Shown here: in pieces, positions 22,391 through 24,557 of the stretch
Layout of the letters: the number at the start of each line of letters is the position of its first letter
Position numbering within the stretch: position 1 is the stretch's first letter
From: Syncephalis plumigaleata
Lineage: Eukaryota; Zoopagomycota; Zoopagomycetes; Zoopagales; Piptocephalidaceae
Length of the DNA: 24,557 nucleotides
Direction: 5' to 3'
Assembly: GCA_025201365.1 (NCBI GenBank)
Contig: JAIXMF010000200.1
Span: forward strand, 1-24,557
Program-made: the position numbers and the translations under genes
Notes under the pieces: model-generated
Database searches by the model: none
What the model saw: the letters and a program-made list of their open reading frames with translations, nothing else
Told to the model about the DNA's origin: nothing

Positions 22391-23224
22391 ACCTTACTCC
22401 AATCACAGGACTGTCATCAGGATCGATGCATACTCATCACTGTTATTCGCGGGACTGGCTCTCACCATTGTGAGGGACGGGCTAGCATTTTAGTAGTGGC
22501 ACAACTGTCGACTACATTGATCAAGGAATGCAGACTTGCTTTCAGCAATGTGGATACTTTATTCTATTACGATATAGGCAACCACAACAATCATACAAAG
22601 CGGGACCAATTCTTGCTATAATAAGAAACGGGCTAGCTATCATAGATTGCTGTGGCAATCATTTAGTAATTAGAAACAGTATTTGTATTGTGTTGTCGCC
22701 TCATCCACCATCAACCATCATCAACCTTGTATACATTTGTAATCTTTTCTTGTATGCATATTAATGTTATACCGTAGTTTTCTTTCCATCAGTTACTTTC
22801 CGTTACCCTAATCACTCACCTATTTCAAGCATGTACTTGCTAATGTTCACTACTTTAATACATGCTGCTATTACTGCTTATCATTCTAGATGAGCAGCTG
22901 TATCGTCTATCTGTTTCAACCCTTTATTCTTATACCCTAATAAATGACAATAGAATAGAACATTATAACATTATAACACGCAATTTATTTGAATATAATA
23001 TATAGATAGAAAGATAGTAAAGATAAGTCACAATAGAATACACAAATTGTATAGTGAAATGTATTTAGAATGCTCAATTTGGTAGCAATTATTCGATTTC
23101 CTTTCAACTTTTTACTCACAGTTACAAGGTTGCTAGTAGCCTTTATTACTTCAATTATCTATTGTCCCTGACATAACGTGGCAGATAGCCTTGCTTTGTT
23201 TCTATCTCTTATTTATTGTTTAGT
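22391..23224. other. Intergenic, 3' region and promoter
   Basis: Probable 3' untranslated region of the disordered protein, followed by the promoter of the cyclo-ligase. AATAAA at 22939-22944 could be a polyadenylation signal. A 78-codon frame at 22528-22764 is in a different frame from the preceding gene and shows nothing recognisable. 22409-22621 is open in the frame of the preceding gene if the alternative acceptor is used. Confidence 0.4.
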
Positions 23225-24289
23225 ATGAATGCTTCTGTTCAATCGTTGAAGAAGATACTGCGTAAAGAGTTGCGTAGTCGACTGCAATCAGTGTCGCCGT
23301 CTATTATAGCAGCTGAATGTAAGCTATATAGATAGTTGTATAGTATTGACCAGAGATGACACAGTTTGCTTATTTATATTGTATTAGCTAGCAGTGTCAA
23401 GACAAAACTATTTGGACTGCCTATTTATCAGCGTAGTAAACGTATTAGCATTTATATAAGTATGGCTGGCGAGATAGAAACTCATTCCATTATCGAGGAT
23501 ATCTTGGCTACAGGTAATTGATGCTAGATTTATTCTAGCTATTGGCATGATGTACATCGAATGACTTATTTATTTATACATTTATATGAATATTATGTGA
23601 TAGGTCGATCCTGCTATATTCCACGATGGCAACATGATACTATGGAAATGGTATTGCTAACATCGGTCGAGGACTTTAGAACGCTGCCACTCAACAATTG
23701 GAATATACCAGAGCCACGTCATGATGAACCACGAGAGAATGGTAACTAGCATAGATATATATATATATATACGCGTAACATAGTAGTAATGATGGTGATG
23801 ATAGCATTTGATACGGGCGGTCTAGATCTAGTTATTATGCCAGGTAAGCTATAATAGAAGTAAACATATGATGACTATTCATTAATGGCTGCTTGCTCAT
23901 TAGGACTCGCTTTTGATCGACAGGGTAATCGATTGGGACATGGTAAAGGGTAAGGATATTACTGTATAGTTGCATTAGTGACATAGTGTACTTACATTAA
24001 GGCATCTAGTTACTATGATCGCTTTATTGAACAGTGCGAAAAGTATAGTGAAAGCACAGGACAACCTATGCCACCTACTGGTAAGTTATCTACCATTGCT
24101 GTGATTCTAGTTAGTCTTCAGTTTATTTATTGATATATATGTATGCATGTATGTATAGTGGCACTAGCACTATCGGCTCAAGTGGTTATGATCCTCTACC
24201 GTGCAATCAATTGGATAGACGACCTGATGTATTCTGACACCAACAGAGGAGATTATGCAAGCAAATTGGCAAAACAAGTAACGAAATAA
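23225..24289 (+). CDS. 5-formyltetrahydrofolate cyclo-ligase (methenyl-THF synthetase), frameshifted near the end
   Basis: Converts 5-formyl-THF and ATP to 5,10-methenyl-THF in one-carbon metabolism. Exons: 23225-23318, 23388-23513, 23604-23741, 23805-23843, 23904-23949, 24010-24080, 24159-24289. The N-terminus LKKILRKELRSRL, then SKRISIYISMAGEIET, CYIPRW, MEMVLLTSVEDF and REN follow the family order. The signature GLAFDRQGNRLGHGKGYYDRF spans residues 133-153 across two introns. In exon 7 ALALSAQV fits the family, but the frame then reads an unrelated tail to TAA at 24289 (214 residues). The other frame, from about 24187, reads PLPCNQLDRRPDVF and stops at 24235-24237, which matches the family's P-x-N-x-x-D-x-x-x-D ending and would give about 197 residues. 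One base seems missing near 24184-24188. This may be a sequencing error, a real mutation, or an extended natural C-terminus. Confidence 0.92.
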
Positions 24290-24436
24290 ATCTACGATTA
24301 TTATTCACCGTTCATGATCTACAGGCTTTTTCTTTTTCTTTTGAATCGACACAATCGCTTCCTTTCCTTTCCCTTCTAGATTCGGTTCTCTTTTTCATAT
24401 CAGAGTAATTTCTCTTTATTCCTTTGGTTGATTATC

Positions 24437-24490
24437 ATGTTTGGCGCATTTCATGGCAGTCTAGTTGCACGCGGTGGTCTCTTATGGCAA
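24437..24490 (+). CDS. Probable mitochondrial ribosomal protein mL60 (MRPL31), first exon, cut by window end
   Basis: The 18 codons MFGAFHGSLVARGGLLWQ match what I recall of the start of fungal large-subunit mitoribosomal protein mL60 (MRPL31 in yeast), which begins MFG-x-F and has GGLLW about ten residues on. A donor-like GTAACG follows at 24491, and reading through would stop three codons later, so an intron is expected. Its acceptor was not found before the window ends. A pyrimidine-rich tract (24326-24425) lies upstream, as in other promoters here. The call rests on a short match. Confidence 0.55.
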
Positions 24491-24557
24491 GTAACGGCAT
24501 AGGCGTGTTATCCCGATAGCCGTATATTAACTGTGTGTCTATACTGGCTATTGACTA

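Noticed and set aside
1-24557. CRISPR array, operon, prophage or integron
   Set aside because: Repeats here are eukaryotic microsatellites without spacer structure, and the genes are intron-containing and singly transcribed.

Overview
The window looks like nuclear DNA of an intron-rich, early-diverging fungus. This rests on very short introns with GTAAGT-like donors and TAG acceptors, a RAD50 gene cut by 26 introns, Pol III-type tRNA genes with T-run terminators, a fungal-looking mitochondrial kinase, and a start resembling the fungal mitoribosomal protein mL60. I cannot name the species. Exon models below were built by hand by joining reading frames across consensus splice sites. The RAD50, kinase and folate cyclo-ligase models keep frame through every join.

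Layout. 1-368: C-terminal piece of a Fanzor/TnpB-like protein. 369-1601: no gene. 1602-4803 (minus): class I cyclic-nucleotide phosphodiesterase, three exons, about 981 residues. 4804-11212: a 6.4-kb stretch with no convincing gene; its plus strand is purine-rich and full of microsatellites. It probably includes the phosphodiesterase promoter and leader. 11213-11294 (minus) and 11545-11616 (plus): tRNA-Ser(GCU) and tRNA-Gln(UUG). 12021-17567 (plus): complete RAD50, 27 exons, 1308 residues. 17645-19080 (minus): mitochondrial pyruvate/branched-chain dehydrogenase kinase, five exons, 386 residues, ending 77 bases from RAD50. 20146-22390 (plus): unrecognised disordered Ser/Thr-rich nuclear-type protein. 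23225-24289 (plus): 5-formyltetrahydrofolate cyclo-ligase with a probable frameshift in its last exon. 24437-24490 (plus): first exon of a probable mitochondrial ribosomal protein mL60, cut by the window end.

The genes do not form a pathway; this is an ordinary chromosomal neighbourhood mixing DNA repair, cAMP signalling, mitochondrial metabolism, folate metabolism and mitochondrial translation. The most interesting points are the Fanzor-like remnant, an Asn where class I phosphodiesterases have an invariant Gln, a 15-nt microexon carrying the ATP-lid glycine motif of the kinase, a stop-free 60-nt intron just before the RAD50 zinc hook, a PIP-box-like motif in the disordered protein, and the frameshift in the cyclo-ligase.
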